Source: Chloroflexota bacterium (GTDB lineage Bacteria > Chloroflexota > Limnocylindria > Limnocylindrales > CSP1-4). Taken from it: DNA of 64,000 nt. The stretch lies in contig JACPOU010000004.1 of NCBI GenBank assembly GCA_016191345.1, positions 38,932-102,931 of the forward strand. The letters run 5' to 3'. Below, in pieces: positions 8,691 to 17,890 of the stretch. The position numbers and the translations under genes were made by a program. Every line of letters starts with the position of its first letter. The stretch's first letter is position 1. The notes under the pieces are model-generated. The model saw nothing but the letters and a program-made list of their open reading frames with translations. It was not told the DNA's origin and did not search any database.

Positions 8691-9050
8691 CCTTCCCGCC
8701 CGCGGGCCGCAGGCGCCTTCCCCGTCAGGAATCGCTGCCCGGCATGTTCGACGGGTCGAGGGGCGGGCGCGGTTCCTCTACGCGGCCGAATTGTCCCGAG
8801 CGCGCGCTCCCGACCAGGCGCGGCCGGGCCGCCGCACCCTCATCGCCGGCGGCGGGGCCGCCATCGATGCCGGGGGCCGATGCCTGACGGGTCGCCGGGC
8901 TCGCGGGGGACTCAACATGCGCCCGGCCGATTCCCGACCGGTGGAAGGTGCCCCGGCGCGTCCACGCGCCCGGCCAATTTCCTGGTGCGTCGCAGCGCCC
9001 GCCGACTCGTCGATGCGCGCGCCCAGGCTCCGTCACGGGACGGCGGACCG
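8691..9050. other. Intergenic region with no supported gene
   Basis: About 360 bp between two convergent genes. Open frames here are GC-driven and continue antisense into the glycosyltransferase gene. I see no conserved motif, RNA gene or clear hairpin terminator. Confidence 0.55.
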
Positions 9051-9746
9051 CTACGACCCCCGCCCGCCTTTGACGATCCGCCGCGCACGCCCGGATACCG
9101 CCACGAACTCGCGGAGGTGTCGGAGCGGCTGGATGTGGCTGCGCTCGTCGCCGTAGATCGTCGAGATCGGGATCCAGCGGATGGGCCAGCCCTCGCGGAG
9201 GCAGACGGCGATCATCTCCACCTCGAAGGCGAAGCCGTCCTCGCCGCTGCCCAGCATCTCGGCCATCAGCCGCCGCCCGATGAGCCGGTAGCCGGACTGG
9301 TTGTCCGGGATCCAGCGGCCGATCGAGGCCGACAGGAGAATCGTGCCGGCCGTGTTCGAGAGCCGCCGGACCAGCGGCATCCGCTCGAAATCGCGCTTGC
9401 CGATGATCAGCTCCGCCGGATGGGCAGCCTCCGCCGCGAGGAACCGCGGCAGCTCCGACGGGTCGTGCTGTCCGTCGCCGTCGAGGGTCACCACGGCCCA
9501 GGCACCGTCCGCGATCGCCCGGGCGAAGCCGGCCCGGAGCGCGGCGCCCTTGCCCTGGTTCGGCCATTGCCGGATGACCGTCGCGCCGGCCGCCGCGGCG
9601 AGCTCGGCGGTGTCGTCGCGCGAGCCGTCGTCGATGACGAGAACGGGCAGCTGGGCGGCGGCGGCCCGGACCACCGCCTCGATCCGCGGACCCTCGTCAT
9701 GGGCGGGGATGAGCGCGAGGATCCGGGGCGCGGCGGTCTCCGTCAC
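9051..9746 (-). CDS. Glycosyltransferase family 2 (polyprenyl-phosphate sugar transferase-like)
   Basis: A 231-residue GT-A glycosyltransferase similar to dolichyl/undecaprenyl-phosphate mannosyl- or glucosyltransferases. The nucleotide-sugar site begins ALIPAHDEGPRIEAV and VIDDGSRDDT. The metal motif is in VVTLDGDGQHDPSELP, and the acceptor-side motif is DNQSGYRLIGRRLM. It has no membrane helices at the C-terminus, unlike GtrB-type enzymes. The GTG start has TAGGAT six bases upstream and no Shine-Dalgarno, consistent with a leaderless transcript. Confidence 0.88.
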   Translation of the reverse strand: MTETAAPRILALIPAHDEGPRIEAVVRAAAAQLPVLVIDDGSRDDTAELAAAAGATVIRQWPNQGKGAALRAGFARAIADGAWAVVTLDGDGQHDPSELPRFLAAEAAHPAELIIGKRDFERMPLVRRLSNTAGTILLSASIGRWIPDNQSGYRLIGRRLMAEMLGSGEDGFAFEVEMIAVCLREGWPIRWIPISTIYGDERSHIQPLRHLREFVAVSGRARRIVKGGRGS

Positions 9747-9752
9747 GGACTG

Positions 9753-9758
9753 ATCCTA
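9753..9758 (-). promoter_or_regulatory. Candidate leaderless -10 hexamer TAGGAT
   Basis: TAGGAT lies six bases before the glycosyltransferase GTG at 9746 on the minus strand, with no ribosome binding site between them. Confidence 0.5.
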
Positions 9759-10129
9759 GCGGGAGGGGGCGAACGGCTCGGCCAGGCCTTCGCGGGCTGG
9801 AACCCGTGTGTTTCCTCCACCTACTAGCCCCAGGAGTGGTGGGAGCGGCGCGGCTCCCCTACCGCGTCGCCGAGCCTCGATTCCGTCCCGACGCGAGCGT
9901 GGCCCGGGATGGATTCGGGCCGGAACCTGGCCCGGGGGCCCGCCGGGAACCCCCACCACTCCCCGGGCGAGTATCCGGCGGATTCGCGCGCCGGAGCGTC
10001 CCCCGGTCGACGCGAGTTGGCGCAACTGGACGATGACGCACGCATCGCCCGGATCGATCGTGCGGGCAGGCGGTGGCCCAGCCGGACGTCATGGCAGGCC
10101 CGCCGATCGCAGCAGAAGGAGGCGATTCG
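9759..10129. other. Intergenic region with inverted repeat, no supported gene
   Basis: GGAGTGGTGGG at 9833-9843 is inverted as CCCACCACTCC at 9952-9962, bracketing about 110 bp of structured GC-rich sequence. No protein-like frame is convincing. The promoter of the secreted protein gene at 10130 should lie at the right end. Confidence 0.45.
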
Positions 10130-10876
10130 ATGACGATGCAGCGGCGGGACGTCGCCAGGCGGCTCATCGGCGCGGGTGTGACCGCGGCTCTGCTCGGAGC
10201 GGTGATCGCCGCTCCGGTCGGCGCAGCCAAGCCGACGACCAGCGGACCGACGATCTCGAACGTGGTCTTCGACGGCAACTGCGGGGTGACGATGACCTAC
10301 TCGGCGAAGGGCGGGAAGCTCGGCGAGGTCGACCTGTACGCCCAGACCCTCGGCTATACCTCCCCGACCGACACGGTCCTTGGCTACGACATCTGGGCCG
10401 GTTCCACCTCGCAGCCGGCGACGATGGTCAACGGCAGCGCGACCGTGGCCTTCCAGCTTGCGCCCGGCGGTCGACTGAAGCAGTTCACCTACTACGGCTG
10501 GCTCTACGGAAAGGCCGTCGGGACGTACAAGCCCGGCACCCTCACGCCGTACTACACCTTCCGGTCGACGTGCGTCATGCCTGACTTCCAGTACACCGTC
10601 AAGTTCCACGACGGCTACACCGAGGGCGCCGCCGGCTTCATCGCGGCCGACCAGCAGCGCGTGAAGTTCGGCCAGCTCATCGCCGAGCCGGCCGCACCGA
10701 CCCGGAACGATTACGTCTTCACCGGCTGGCTGGCCTACGACTACGGCTGGCTGGGGCCGAATCCAACGGTCGCCTGGGACTTCAGCACCGACACGATGCG
10801 GGACTACGACCCGCTCGTCCTGGTCGCCCAGTGGGACCCTGTCTGCCCCAGCCTGCCGTGCGGCACAGGGGGCTGA
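10130..10876 (+). CDS. Secreted protein with InlB B-repeat (Flg_new) domain
   Basis: A 248-residue exported protein. The start at ATG 10130 follows AGAAGGAGG; the longer ORF-track start lacks a site. An N-terminal RR-containing signal peptide (MQRRDVARRLIGAG, hydrophobic core, GAAKP) could be Sec or Tat. The C-terminal ~85 residues match a Listeria-Bacteroides InlB B-repeat: YTVKFHDGY, PAAPTRNDYVFTGW, then WDFSTDTMRDYDPLVLVAQW. Such repeats occur in surface adhesins. The middle region is beta-rich and unassigned. Likely extracellular, perhaps in a cell envelope that lacks an anchor signal. Confidence 0.78.
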   Translation: MTMQRRDVARRLIGAGVTAALLGAVIAAPVGAAKPTTSGPTISNVVFDGNCGVTMTYSAKGGKLGEVDLYAQTLGYTSPTDTVLGYDIWAGSTSQPATMVNGSATVAFQLAPGGRLKQFTYYGWLYGKAVGTYKPGTLTPYYTFRSTCVMPDFQYTVKFHDGYTEGAAGFIAADQQRVKFGQLIAEPAAPTRNDYVFTGWLAYDYGWLGPNPTVAWDFSTDTMRDYDPLVLVAQWDPVCPSLPCGTGG

Positions 10877-10881
10877 CTTCC

Positions 10882-10912
10882 GCGGGTGGCGGCCGTCGCG
10901 GCCGCCACCCGC
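10882..10912 (+). terminator. Hairpin terminator after the InlB-repeat gene
   Basis: A perfect 13-bp stem GCGGGTGGCGGCC/GGCCGCCACCCGC with a 5-nt loop begins six bases after the stop codon. It is followed by ATTTC, so the T-tract is short, as is usual in GC-rich genomes. Confidence 0.75.
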
Positions 10913-10948
10913 ATTTCGGGCTCGGTTGCAGGCTCATGGTCGAAGGGA

Positions 10949-11025
10949 TGGCGCGCCCGGAGGGATTCGAACCCCCGACCCTCTGATCCGAAGTCAGATG
11001 CTCTGATCCACTGAGCTACGGGCGC
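10949..11025 (-). tRNA. tRNA-Arg (anticodon TCG)
   Basis: The minus strand folds as a complete cloverleaf: acceptor GCGCCCG/CGGGCGC, anticodon stem TCTGA/TCAGA with loop CTTCGGA giving anticodon TCG (reads CGA), and T-loop TTCGAAT. The discriminator is G, and the CCA end is encoded (10949-10951). Confidence 0.95.
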
Positions 11026-11157
11026 GCGGAGGCACAGGGTACCAGCCCCTCCCGGCGGCCTTGTCGACAGGCGGCCTTGTCGGCCGCGAGGCCCGCGCGT
11101 ACCGTGACGGGACGCATCCGCCGGCCCCTGTGCCGCGCGGCGAGGGGGAGGACGTCA

Positions 11158-11565
11158 ATGGCGATGGGCAGCGGAACCAAGGCCGATCCCTGGCAGCTGA
11201 CGACGGCGCCGGGCACCTCCACGTACCAGATGTGGCGCGACGAGGGGGCTGACCCGCCGGCCCTCGTCTGCCAGGTCGGCTCGACGCAACTCAGGTACGA
11301 CCGCCGAGCCATCGACGACCTCCACGCGATGCTGAAGGCCCGCGGCGACTGGATGGACCTCGGGGCGGCCGACGAGCAGAAGGACGCCAAGCCCGGCACC
11401 GTCGAGGCCTGGGGGCGCGCCGCGGACAACCCTGTCGGCGGCTGGTACGGGCTCCGGAAGGGCTATCGCGGCCGGTTCGGGATGTACCTTCCGCCGCTTC
11501 TCGAGGCGCTCGGGCTGGCGGAGCTCACGCACGACGCCAAGGGCAACCGCATGCGGGCTCGCTAG
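11158..11565 (+). CDS. Small conserved protein, function unknown
   Basis: A 135-residue soluble protein. Distinctive segments are KADPWQLTTAPGTSTYQMW near the start, LRYDRRAIDDLHAMLKARGDWMDLG in the middle and VGGWYGLRKGYRGRFGMYLPPLLEALG at the end. I recall such sequences as a conserved DUF family across actinobacteria and chloroflexi but cannot assign a function. ATG 11158 is preceded by GGGGGAGG and begins the conserved part; the track start at 11077 overruns toward the tRNA. Monocistronic. Confidence 0.75.
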   Translation: MAMGSGTKADPWQLTTAPGTSTYQMWRDEGADPPALVCQVGSTQLRYDRRAIDDLHAMLKARGDWMDLGAADEQKDAKPGTVEAWGRAADNPVGGWYGLRKGYRGRFGMYLPPLLEALGLAELTHDAKGNRMRAR

Positions 11566-11873
11566 GCCCGCGGAATCGACGATCCGCCAGTCCCCAGCCC
11601 GGGATCCGCTCCGCGTTCCGGCCACTCGGGATCGAGGAACCGCGGCGTCGTGGAGCGGAGCCGAACGAAGGGGCTGGCGCGGAACCTTTTCCGTCATCCA
11701 TGCGTACCATCCAGTGTCCGGCCGGCGGTTGACGCCTGAGCGGGTCCGACCGAGCCTGAAGCCGCAAGCCGCGTCCGGGGAGCTGCCACCCGGGACCGCG
11801 ATGGAGGATCGCGCTGCTGCGCTCGTTCGGCCTCTGGCGCCCCGTCCTCGGTCGCATCCGCACGGACTGGCCC

Positions 11874-14800
11874 GTGGTGGCCGCCGCGTGGGCGCTCCTC
11901 CTGGGCGCGACGACCCTCCTGACCTCCGCCGCGATCTACGGCGACGCCCTGGCGCTGGGCGGACTGCGCGCCGCGATGGCCGATGCCCCCGCCGCGTCCC
12001 GGGCGGTGGTCGTGGAGAGCGCGACCCGCCCCGAGGACGCCGCCGCGATCGACGCCCAGGTTCGCCCCGAGCTCGAGCGGCTCCTCGCGTGGAGCGGCGG
12101 CGAGGTCGCCCGGGTGACCCGCTCCGGCGCCTACGCTGATGCGGCCGTCGCCAGCGGCGACGTGACCCAGCTGACCGAGTTCACGAGCTTCGAGGGCATC
12201 GAGCGCCATGCCACGCTCGCCGACGGCCGCTGGGCGAACCCCGGCGCCACGCCGCAGGAGGCGACGCTCTCCGAGGGGGCGGCGAAGGCGCTGGGTCTCT
12301 CGACCGGGGACAGGATCACGCTCGCCAGCCGGCTCCAGGCGGGCCCGGCGGTCGAGGTCGTCGTCACGGGCATCTGGCGCCCCGATCCCGCTGACGCCTA
12401 CTGGCTCGATCCGGACCTCGAGCTCACCGGATCGGTCCGCCGCGGCTCGTTCACGACCGTCGGACCGTTCGCCATTCCGGACGCCGACTTCGCCGCCCGA
12501 TCATTCGGGGAACGACTGTCGTTCGAATGGCGGGCACTCCCCGATCCGGCCGGCTTCCGCATCGACGACATCGGCACGGTCCGCGTCGCCGCCGAGCAGC
12601 TGGACGAGCGCCTCCAGGCGGTCCTCGGCAGTCAAGCCCAGTTCCGGGTCGTGACCGACCTGTCCGCGATCCTCGCGACGGTGGACCGGGCCGCGCTCGT
12701 CAGCCGGACCGGCGTCCTGCTGCTCGTCGTCCAGTTCGCGGTCCTCGCCGCGTACGCGATCATCCTCGTCGCGGGCATGCTCGCCGACCGCCGCCGGGCG
12801 GAGACCGCGCTCATCCGCTCGCGCGGCGGATCGTCCGGCCATCTCGCCGGGATGGCCCTCCTCGAGGCCATCTTCCTGACGGGCCTCGCGGCGCTCCTGG
12901 CGCCGCCCCTGTCCGTACTGGTGGTTCGGGTCGTCGGCTCGAACGGGCCGCTCGCGTCGTCGGGGATCGTCGATACCGTCGCGATCAGCCGCGACGCGAT
13001 CCTCGTCGACATCATCACGGCCCTCGCCGGCGCCATCGCGCTCGTCCTGCCGATGATCGGCGGCGTCCCGAACCTGGCCGGCGTCCGGGCCGCCATCTCC
13101 CGGCAGGCCGGCCGGACCCTCGCCCAGCGCCTCGGCCTGGACCTCGTGCTCGTCGCCGCCGCCGCGATCGGACTGTGGCAGCTCCGCATCTACGGCGCGC
13201 CGCTGACGCGCAACGCCCGCGGCGTGCTCGGGGTGGACCCGCTCCTTGTCGCGGCGCCCGGGATCGGCCTGCTGGCCGGGGCGGTGATCGCGACCCGCCT
13301 GATCCCGCGCGCTGCCGAGATCGGGCAGCACGTCCTGGAGCGTGACCGCGGCCTCGTCGCCCCGATGGGCGGGCGCGGCCTGGCCCGGCGGCCACTCCGA
13401 TACACGCGGTCGGCCCTGCTCCTCATGCTGGCCGCCGCCCTCGGGACGTTCGCCTCGGCGCACGTCGCGACGTGGACCCGCTCGCAGGTTGACCAGGCCG
13501 CCTACCAGGCCGGCGCGGACGTCCGGATCGAGATCTCGCAGAAGGCGATCCCGGCCCGGGCTGTCGGCGGCGCGCTCCGCGCGATCCCGGGCGTCGAGGC
13601 CGCGATGGCCGTCGACCGGCTGAGCGTGGATTCCGGGCGCGGCGTCCGTGGCGGTCCGCTGCTGGCCGTGGATGCGGCGCTGGCGGGCCGGATCGTGAAC
13701 CGGACCCCGGACGCGGACGGCGCCGCGCTCGGGGACCTCTTCCGGACGCTCGCCGCCTCCCGGCCCGAGACGATTGGGGTCGCGATTCCGACCGGCACCC
13801 GACGCCTGTCACTCGTCCTCGATGCGGCCTTCACGGGCCAGTCCTTCGATCCCGAGAACGTCCCCGGCGATCCCCCCACGTCCACGGGCGTGATCGCCAC
13901 CGCCACGGTGGTTCTGGAGGACGGCGACGGGCGGCTCTACCGGGTCCCCGGATCCGATCGGGCCAACCTGATCGGCGCGGGGCAGCGCCTGGTCCTGGAC
14001 CTCTCGACCACGACCGCCCTCGACGCGCCACTCGCCGAGCCCCTCCGGCTGCGGGCCATCGATCTCGACCTCGCCTCGCGCGTCCAGGCGGCCGTCGGGA
14101 CGCTGGACCTCGTCTCGATCGCCGCCTCCACCTTCGCCACCGGCGACGCCTGGACGGCGCTCGACATCGCGCCGGGCGACCCCGGGTGGTCCTGGTTCGT
14201 GCTCTACGGGCCCTCGCAGCCCTTCCCGTATGCGGCACCCGGCGACCGTCCGTGGCGGATCCGGTTCGGGCAGGGCGACGGCAGCCTCGACCCCATCTTC
14301 GGAGGCAACGGGACGCTTACGACCGTCCGGTTGACGTCCGCTCCGGCACCAGATGCGCCGATCGCGGCCATCGCGAGCCGGGGCTTCCTCGACCTCACCG
14401 GCGGCCGGGTCGGCGATATCGCCGCAGCCACGCTCAACGGCGTACGCCGGGACATCCTCGTCATCGGCGCGCTCGACGCGTTCCCGTCGGTCGACCCGAC
14501 GAAGCCGTTCCTGATCGTCGACGGGCCGACGCTCGCCATCGCCCGGTTCGCGGCCATCGGCGACATCCAGGACCCGGGCGAGTGGTGGCTCAGCGCGAAG
14601 GACCAGGCCGGGGCCGCGACCGCGATCACCGCCGGCGTCGACCCCGGCGCGACGGTGGTCACGACCGAGGGCCGGACGATCGCCCTGGCCACCGACCCCG
14701 TCCCGCTGGGCGTCATCGGCGTGCTGGGCCTCGGATCAGCGGCGGCGATGATCTTCGCCGCGATCGGGTTCGTGGTCTCGGCCACGATCTCGACCCGCGA

Positions 14801-15134
14801 GCGGGTGGGGGAGTTCGCGCTCCTCCGGGCGCTCGGGCTCTCCGGGCGGCAGCTCGCCGTCTGGCTGTCCCTCGAGAACGCGGTCCTGCTCACGATGGGG
14901 CTCGTCGGCGGGGTGGGCCTCGGCCTGCTCCTGGCGTGGCTGGTCCTGCCCTTCTCGACGCTCACGAGCAGCGGAGCGGCCGCCGTGCCCTCGCCCATCG
15001 TCGTCATCCCCTGGGCGACGCTGGCACCGATCGTCATCGTCGCCGGCGGTGTCTTCGTCGCGACCCTGCTCGTCCTGCGCGGCCAGCTCCTCCACGTCCG
15101 GATCGGCGACGTGCTTCGCGGGCGGGACGAGTGA
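11874..15134 (+). CDS. FtsX-like ABC transporter permease (large)
   Basis: A MacB/FtsX-type permease of at least 1086 residues. A signal-anchor helix (AAAWALLLGATTLLTSAA) is followed by a periplasmic domain and two FtsX permease blocks. Helices cluster around residues 265-420 and 955-1080, the last containing RERVGEFALLRALGLSGRQL, the usual FtsX coupling helix. The start is uncertain. In frame upstream, residues LLRSFGLWRPVLGRIRTDWPV look like a genuine cytosolic N-terminus, and a CTG at 11814 has GGAGGA at good spacing, whereas the GTG at 11874 has none. First gene of a four-gene export operon; it ends 1 nt into the next gene. Confidence 0.85.
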   Translation: MVAAAWALLLGATTLLTSAAIYGDALALGGLRAAMADAPAASRAVVVESATRPEDAAAIDAQVRPELERLLAWSGGEVARVTRSGAYADAAVASGDVTQLTEFTSFEGIERHATLADGRWANPGATPQEATLSEGAAKALGLSTGDRITLASRLQAGPAVEVVVTGIWRPDPADAYWLDPDLELTGSVRRGSFTTVGPFAIPDADFAARSFGERLSFEWRALPDPAGFRIDDIGTVRVAAEQLDERLQAVLGSQAQFRVVTDLSAILATVDRAALVSRTGVLLLVVQFAVLAAYAIILVAGMLADRRRAETALIRSRGGSSGHLAGMALLEAIFLTGLAALLAPPLSVLVVRVVGSNGPLASSGIVDTVAISRDAILVDIITALAGAIALVLPMIGGVPNLAGVRAAISRQAGRTLAQRLGLDLVLVAAAAIGLWQLRIYGAPLTRNARGVLGVDPLLVAAPGIGLLAGAVIATRLIPRAAEIGQHVLERDRGLVAPMGGRGLARRPLRYTRSALLLMLAAALGTFASAHVATWTRSQVDQAAYQAGADVRIEISQKAIPARAVGGALRAIPGVEAAMAVDRLSVDSGRGVRGGPLLAVDAALAGRIVNRTPDADGAALGDLFRTLAASRPETIGVAIPTGTRRLSLVLDAAFTGQSFDPENVPGDPPTSTGVIATATVVLEDGDGRLYRVPGSDRANLIGAGQRLVLDLSTTTALDAPLAEPLRLRAIDLDLASRVQAAVGTLDLVSIAASTFATGDAWTALDIAPGDPGWSWFVLYGPSQPFPYAAPGDRPWRIRFGQGDGSLDPIFGGNGTLTTVRLTSAPAPDAPIAAIASRGFLDLTGGRVGDIAAATLNGVRRDILVIGALDAFPSVDPTKPFLIVDGPTLAIARFAAIGDIQDPGEWWLSAKDQAGAATAITAGVDPGATVVTTEGRTIALATDPVPLGVIGVLGLGSAAAMIFAAIGFVVSATISTRERVGEFALLRALGLSGRQLAVWLSLENAVLLTMGLVGGVGLGLLLAWLVLPFSTLTSSGAAAVPSPIVVIPWATLAPIVIVAGGVFVATLLVLRGQLLHVRIGDVLRGRDE

Positions 15135-17890
15135 TGGCCTGGATCGTGACCGCGCTTCGGCGCCTCCGCGGCGAGCGGCTCTCCGCGGCGGGGCTCGCGG
15201 CGCTCGTGGCGGTGACGGCGTTCCTCGCTGCCGGCACCCCGCGCCTCATGGATCGGGTCGCGGACGAGACGCTCCGCACGACGATCCGCGACGCGACGCC
15301 GGCAGCCAGGAACATCCAGTTCCTGAGCGAGGACCGGCTGGACCCCAGTCCGGACGACCCGTTCGTCGGGATCAGCCTCAGGTCAGACGAGGCCCACCGC
15401 CTCCTGCCCAGGCCGATCGCCGACCTCGTCGGCGAGCGCGCGTGGCAGGCGGACACGCCGCGCTTCAGCGTCCCCCAGCTCAACGACCCGGTGACGATGC
15501 GGCTGCGGATCATGCCCGGGGCGATGGAGCGGATGCGCCTCACCGAGGGCCGCTGGCCGACGGCGACGACCCGCCGCGTCGACGACCAGACCTCGCCCGA
15601 CCTCCCGCCGCCCCAGGTCACGAGCTTCGAGGTGGCCATCTCCGACCGCACGGCCGGAGCGATCGGAGCCCGCGTCGGCGACATCCTGGGCCTCGTGCCG
15701 GACAGCAACGACCCGCTCGCCAGGGGGAGCATCGGCGGGTCCATCGCCGCCGAGGTCGTGGGGATCTACCGCCTCAACGATGAGGCCGATCCCTGGTTCC
15801 TCGGCTCCACCGAGCTGATCCGTCCCTCGATCCGGGTGCCGTTCGGCGACCTCCGGATCCTCGACGCGACCGCCCTCCTGGCGCCGGAGGCCTACGCCGC
15901 GTACATGGCCGAGACGCTCCGTGACTTCCTGCCGGTCCGGTACACGTTCCGCGAGTATGTGGATCCCGCGCGCCTCGATTCCAGCCAGGTCGCCGCGCTC
16001 CTGCCGGAGTTCCGGCGGCTGGAGGCGGCCCTGCCCTCGACGCAGGTCACGTTCAACCAGCCGTTCGGCCTGCGGACCGGTCTCCGCGCGGTCCTCGACA
16101 CGTACCTCGGCCACTGGGCGGCGGCTTCGGCGATCCTGGCGGTCGGGGCGACCGGGCCGGCCGCCGTGGCTGCGGCCGCCCTGGGACTCGTGGCCGTCTT
16201 CGCGGCCCAGCGCCGGCGCGCGACGCTCGCGCTGTCGCGCGGCCGCGGAGCGTCGCTCCAGCAGGTCGTCGGTGCGGTCCTGGTCGAGGGCCTGCTCCTG
16301 GCCGGACCGCCGGCGGCCATCGCGATCGCGGCTGCTCTGCTGCTCATCCGGGCAGATCCGGTCCTCCCGAGCGTCATCGCCGGCATCGGGGTCGCCGTCC
16401 TGGCGATCCTGCTGCTCGTGATCGCGACGGTGCCGGCGACGAGCGGGCCGTCGGTCGGGCCGGCGCGCGACTCGTCGATTCCGCGCCGCACGACGGCGCG
16501 CCGCCTCATCCTCGAGGGCTTCGTTATCGCGATCGCCCTCGCCGGCGCGTACCTGCTGCGCGAGCGCGGCCTTCGTGGGACGAGCAGCGCGGGCGAGATC
16601 GCCACCGTGGACCCACTCGTGGCGGCGGTTCCCGCGCTCATCGGTCTCGCCGGGGGTCTCCTCGCCGTCCGCCTGTTCCCGTACCCCCTGCGGTTCCTCG
16701 CCGTCCTCGCCCGGCGGCGGCCCGATCTCGTGCCGATCCTCGCGCTGCGCCACGCGACCCAGGGCATCGGGGCTGCCCCGGTCCTCATCGTCCTCCTCGC
16801 GGCCGCGACGATCGGCGCGTTTTCGTCCGCGGTCCTCGTCCACCTCGATCGCTCCGCCGAGGCCGTCGCGTGGCGCGCCGTCGGGGCGGCCTACCGGATC
16901 GACAGCACGTCGGGGACGCTCCAGTCCGGGTTCGACCCGGCCGCCCTGCCCGACGTCGAGGCCGCGGCGCTCGCCTGGAAGGGCGTCGTCAACGTGGGAC
17001 CGCGGAAGCTCCGGACGGAGTTCATCGCGATCCAGGCGGAAGCCTATGACCGGGTCGTGGCGGGGACGCCGGCGGACTTCGGGATGCCGCTCGACCTCCT
17101 GACGCCCGCCGCGCCGGCCATCCCGCTCGTCGCATCCGCGCAGCTCGCGGGGCGGACGGAGGGCGTGAGCGTCGGTGACGAGTTCCCGGTCACGATCGAG
17201 GGCTACACGTTCCCTGCCCGCGTCGTCGCGATCCGTGGCGACCTGCCGGCGTTCTCGACGACGGGCCAGTACGTCATCGCGTCACGCGACCAGATCCAGG
17301 CGATGTTCCCGCGGGCAGCGCTGGTGCCGACCGGCGTGTTCCTCCGCGCGCCGGCCACGTCCGCCGAGGCGATCGCGACGGCGGTCGCGACGCAGGTCCC
17401 GGTCGGCGCGCGGCTGTTCGACCGCGCGGCGGAGACCGAGAAGCTCCGGACGTCGCCGGTCAGCAAGGCCGTCGCGGCCGGCATCACCGTGGCGGCGCTC
17501 ATCGCCGCGGCCTACGCGGTCCTCGCCGTCGCGGCCGCGCTCGCCCTCTCGGGCACCGCCCGCGCCATCGAGATGGCGCACCTCCGCACCCTCGGGCTCA
17601 CGGATCGGCAGGCCGCCGGGCTCGTCGTCGTGGAGCACGGCCCGACCGTGGCCCTCGCGTTCGCGGGCGGGATCGCGCTGGGGCTGGGCATCTTCGTCAC
17701 CCTCCGGCAGGGCCTCGGGCTGGAGGTCCTGGTGGGCTCGAGCGCTGCCGTGCCGCTGACCGTGGAGCCGGCCCAGCTCGCCATCATCCTCGGCGGCATC
17801 GTGGCCGTCATCGGCCTCGGCCTCCTCCTTGGCGCACTGATGCAGCGCGGTACGGCCCCGGTGGCCGCTCTACGGCGAGGGTTCGAATGA
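15134..17890 (+). CDS. FtsX-like ABC transporter permease
   Basis: A 918-residue second permease of the operon. The ATG at 15134 shares a base with the TGA of the preceding gene (TGATG). The track start at 14186 lies inside that gene. Architecture: N-terminal signal-anchor (LAALVAVTAFLAAGTPRLMD), large extracytoplasmic domain, central helices around residues 325-450, then a second extracytoplasmic domain and a final FtsX block containing EMAHLRTLGLTDRQAAGLVV. Two permeases of this size with two ATPases suggest a heterodimeric exporter of lipoprotein, peptide or cell-wall substrates. The substrate is not deducible. Confidence 0.88.
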   Translation: MAWIVTALRRLRGERLSAAGLAALVAVTAFLAAGTPRLMDRVADETLRTTIRDATPAARNIQFLSEDRLDPSPDDPFVGISLRSDEAHRLLPRPIADLVGERAWQADTPRFSVPQLNDPVTMRLRIMPGAMERMRLTEGRWPTATTRRVDDQTSPDLPPPQVTSFEVAISDRTAGAIGARVGDILGLVPDSNDPLARGSIGGSIAAEVVGIYRLNDEADPWFLGSTELIRPSIRVPFGDLRILDATALLAPEAYAAYMAETLRDFLPVRYTFREYVDPARLDSSQVAALLPEFRRLEAALPSTQVTFNQPFGLRTGLRAVLDTYLGHWAAASAILAVGATGPAAVAAAALGLVAVFAAQRRRATLALSRGRGASLQQVVGAVLVEGLLLAGPPAAIAIAAALLLIRADPVLPSVIAGIGVAVLAILLLVIATVPATSGPSVGPARDSSIPRRTTARRLILEGFVIAIALAGAYLLRERGLRGTSSAGEIATVDPLVAAVPALIGLAGGLLAVRLFPYPLRFLAVLARRRPDLVPILALRHATQGIGAAPVLIVLLAAATIGAFSSAVLVHLDRSAEAVAWRAVGAAYRIDSTSGTLQSGFDPAALPDVEAAALAWKGVVNVGPRKLRTEFIAIQAEAYDRVVAGTPADFGMPLDLLTPAAPAIPLVASAQLAGRTEGVSVGDEFPVTIEGYTFPARVVAIRGDLPAFSTTGQYVIASRDQIQAMFPRAALVPTGVFLRAPATSAEAIATAVATQVPVGARLFDRAAETEKLRTSPVSKAVAAGITVAALIAAAYAVLAVAAALALSGTARAIEMAHLRTLGLTDRQAAGLVVVEHGPTVALAFAGGIALGLGIFVTLRQGLGLEVLVGSSAAVPLTVEPAQLAIILGGIVAVIGLGLLLGALMQRGTAPVAALRRGFE

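Noticed and set aside
9747-10129. Possible third copy of the 105-nt element and an inverted repeat
   Set aside because: Short matches to copy B are scattered and need gaps; the paired ends are missing. Similarity is no better than expected in this composition.
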